Under the pieces are notes generated by a model that had not been told where the DNA came from, did not search any database, and saw nothing but the letters and a program-made list of their open reading frames with translations. The translations under genes and the position numbers were made by a program. 15,381 nt of DNA from Clostridiales bacterium UBA3277 (GTDB taxonomy: Bacteria; Bacillota; Clostridia; Oscillospirales; Oscillospiraceae), in NCBI GenBank assembly GCA_002362145.1, contig DETX01000060.1:1-15381 (forward strand), given 5' to 3'. Of this stretch, positions 14,890 through 15,381 are shown piece by piece. The stretch's first letter is position 1. Every line of letters starts with the position of its first letter.

Positions 14890-14918
14890 ATTTTAATATA
14901 TCCCGGCCAAATTGACAA
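14890..14918 (-). promoter_or_regulatory. Sigma-A promoter of the pyrH-polC cluster
   Basis: On the minus strand, TTGTCA (14918-14913), a 17-nt spacer containing GGCCGGGAT, and TAAAAT (14895-14890) form a promoter. The start would be near 14883, giving a leader of about 38 nt. A/T-rich sequence upstream, including the inverted repeat at 14927-14940, could act as an UP element or a regulator site. Confidence 0.75.
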
Positions 14919-14926
14919 CCACTATT

Positions 14927-14940
14927 TTAAGATTTCTTAA
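14927..14940. repeat. Short inverted repeat upstream of the pyrH -35 box
   Basis: TTAAG (14927-14931) and CTTAA (14936-14940) flank ATTT. It lies about 9 bp upstream of the pyrH -35 box, where an activator or an UP element would contact polymerase. It is short and A/T-rich, so chance is a real possibility. Confidence 0.3.
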
Positions 14941-14960
14941 GATGTTTTCACTTTTTTCAC

Positions 14961-15010
14961 AATCGGAGGCCTTCTGTACAGTTTTCACACAGTCCGCCCC
15001 CGGTTTTTTT
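14961..15010 (+). terminator. Terminator-like hairpin on the plus strand before the glnS promoter
   Basis: Pairs in one register: AAT/GTT, CGG/CCG, an A-C mismatch, GGC/GCC, a 3x3 internal loop, then CTGT (14974-14977) with ACAG (14989-14992). A run of seven T follows on the plus strand (15004-15010). No plus-strand gene lies upstream in the window. It may block stray transcription from the left into glnS or end a short RNA. The interrupted stem makes this a weak call. Confidence 0.35.
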
Positions 15011-15031
15011 AGAATCTTGGATGATTTTCGA

Positions 15032-15060
15032 TTGAAAAAAACCGCAGCATCGTATATAAT
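15032..15060 (+). promoter_or_regulatory. Sigma-A promoter of glnS
   Basis: TTGAAA (15032-15037), a 17-nt spacer and a perfect TATAAT (15055-15060) form a strong promoter. Transcription should begin near 15067, leaving a leader of about 40 nt, too short for a T-box riboswitch. It is divergent from the pyrH promoter, with about 110 nt between the two -35 boxes. Confidence 0.88.
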
Positions 15061-15106
15061 GACCTAATAAATCCCAAAATAGAAAGTAAGAGAGGAATGC
15101 TGCGTT

Positions 15107-15381
15107 ATGGCTGAGACCACCGAGAGCAAAAATTTCATCCATGCCTTTATCGACGAGGACATCGCCCCCGGCGGACAGTATGAGGGCATGACCGTCCACA
15201 CCCGGTTCCCGCCGGAGCCCAACGGCTATCTGCACATCGGCCACTGCAAGGCCCTGATCATCGATTTCGGCACCGCCGAAAAGTACGGCGGCATGTGCAA
15301 CCTGCGTATGGACGACACCAACCCCACCAAGGAGGATGTGGAGTTCGTGGAGGCCATCCAGGAGGACATCCACTGGCTGGG
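15107..15381 (+). CDS. glnS: Glutaminyl-tRNA synthetase, N-terminal part (cut by window end)
   Basis: The first 91 residues of a class I aminoacyl-tRNA synthetase of the glutaminyl type are present, and the frame stays open to the window end. The enzyme charges tRNA-Gln directly with glutamine in the cytosol. Residues 33-46 ([14 protein letters not shown]) hold the HIGH nucleotide-binding motif at 43-46. [13 protein letters not shown] (65-77) and the D-IHWLG end follow the GlnRS pattern; GluRS enzymes of bacteria differ here (FAPSPTG start). The ATG at 15107 has AAGAGAGGA about 11 nt upstream. An earlier ATG at 15097 opens only five codons out of frame. Most Firmicutes lack GlnRS and use GatCAB amidation instead, though a subset of Clostridia have it. 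It is the only plus-strand gene seen. Confidence 0.95.
   Translation, partial: MAETTESKNFIHAFIDEDIAPGGQYEGMTVHTRFPPEPNGYLHIGHCKALIIDFGTAEKYGGMCNLRMDDTNPTKEDVEFVEAIQEDIHWL

Noticed and set aside
15061-15106. A T-box leader or a regulatory mini-ORF before glnS
   Set aside because: The leader is about 40 nt, too short for a T-box. The five-codon frame from the ATG at 15097 sits too close to the GAGAGG site to be well initiated.
14957-15373. Minus-strand open frame of 138 codons opposite the start of glnS
   Set aside because: It overlaps the glnS promoter and the clear GlnRS coding sequence, so it is an antisense shadow.

Overview
The window is a stretch of bacterial chromosome, most likely from a GC-rich gut member of the Firmicutes (class Clostridia, probably Oscillospiraceae-like). 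This rests on the Gram-positive replicative polymerase PolC, the clostridial gene order around it, strong GGAGG-type ribosome binding sites, sigma-A promoters and a GC-rich coding bias. The species is inference. Thirteen genes read on the minus strand. One, glnS, reads on the plus strand and runs off the right edge. No tRNA, rRNA, CRISPR array, insertion sequence or prophage gene was seen.

Right to left along the minus strand, 14845 to 4273 holds one long housekeeping cluster: pyrH, frr, uppS, cdsA, dxr, rseP, ispG, polC. Spacing is tight (4-12 nt gaps and one ATGA overlap), except for a 132-nt gap with strong hairpins between frr and uppS. The genes cover UMP phosphorylation, ribosome recycling, the MEP isoprenoid route (dxr, ispG), the C55 lipid carrier (uppS), CDP-diacylglycerol synthesis (cdsA), intramembrane proteolysis (rseP) and chromosome replication (polC). 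This is the familiar Gram-positive core cluster, but rpsB-tsf is not upstream of pyrH. A sigma-A promoter there starts the transcript and lies back to back with the glnS promoter.

Downstream of polC come separately promoted minus-strand units: a lipoprotein of unknown function (4170-3490) with a strong intrinsic terminator, an AGCS sodium:amino-acid symporter (3342-1912), a less GC-rich pair made of a 58-residue membrane protein and a GNAT acetyltransferase (1740-1090), and a nucleoside (probably uridine) phosphorylase (819-52). No stretch of more than 300 bases lacks a gene.

The content is mostly ordinary. The most unusual signal is a shared promoter architecture: the udp and lipoprotein promoters match at 30 of 36 positions including the spacer, and the pyrH promoter carries the same GCCGGGAT block at the same distance from the -10 box. 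The other points worth a second look are the hairpin and direct-repeat element between frr and uppS, and a terminator-like hairpin on the plus strand upstream of the glnS promoter. I did not find convincing evidence of a new biological system.
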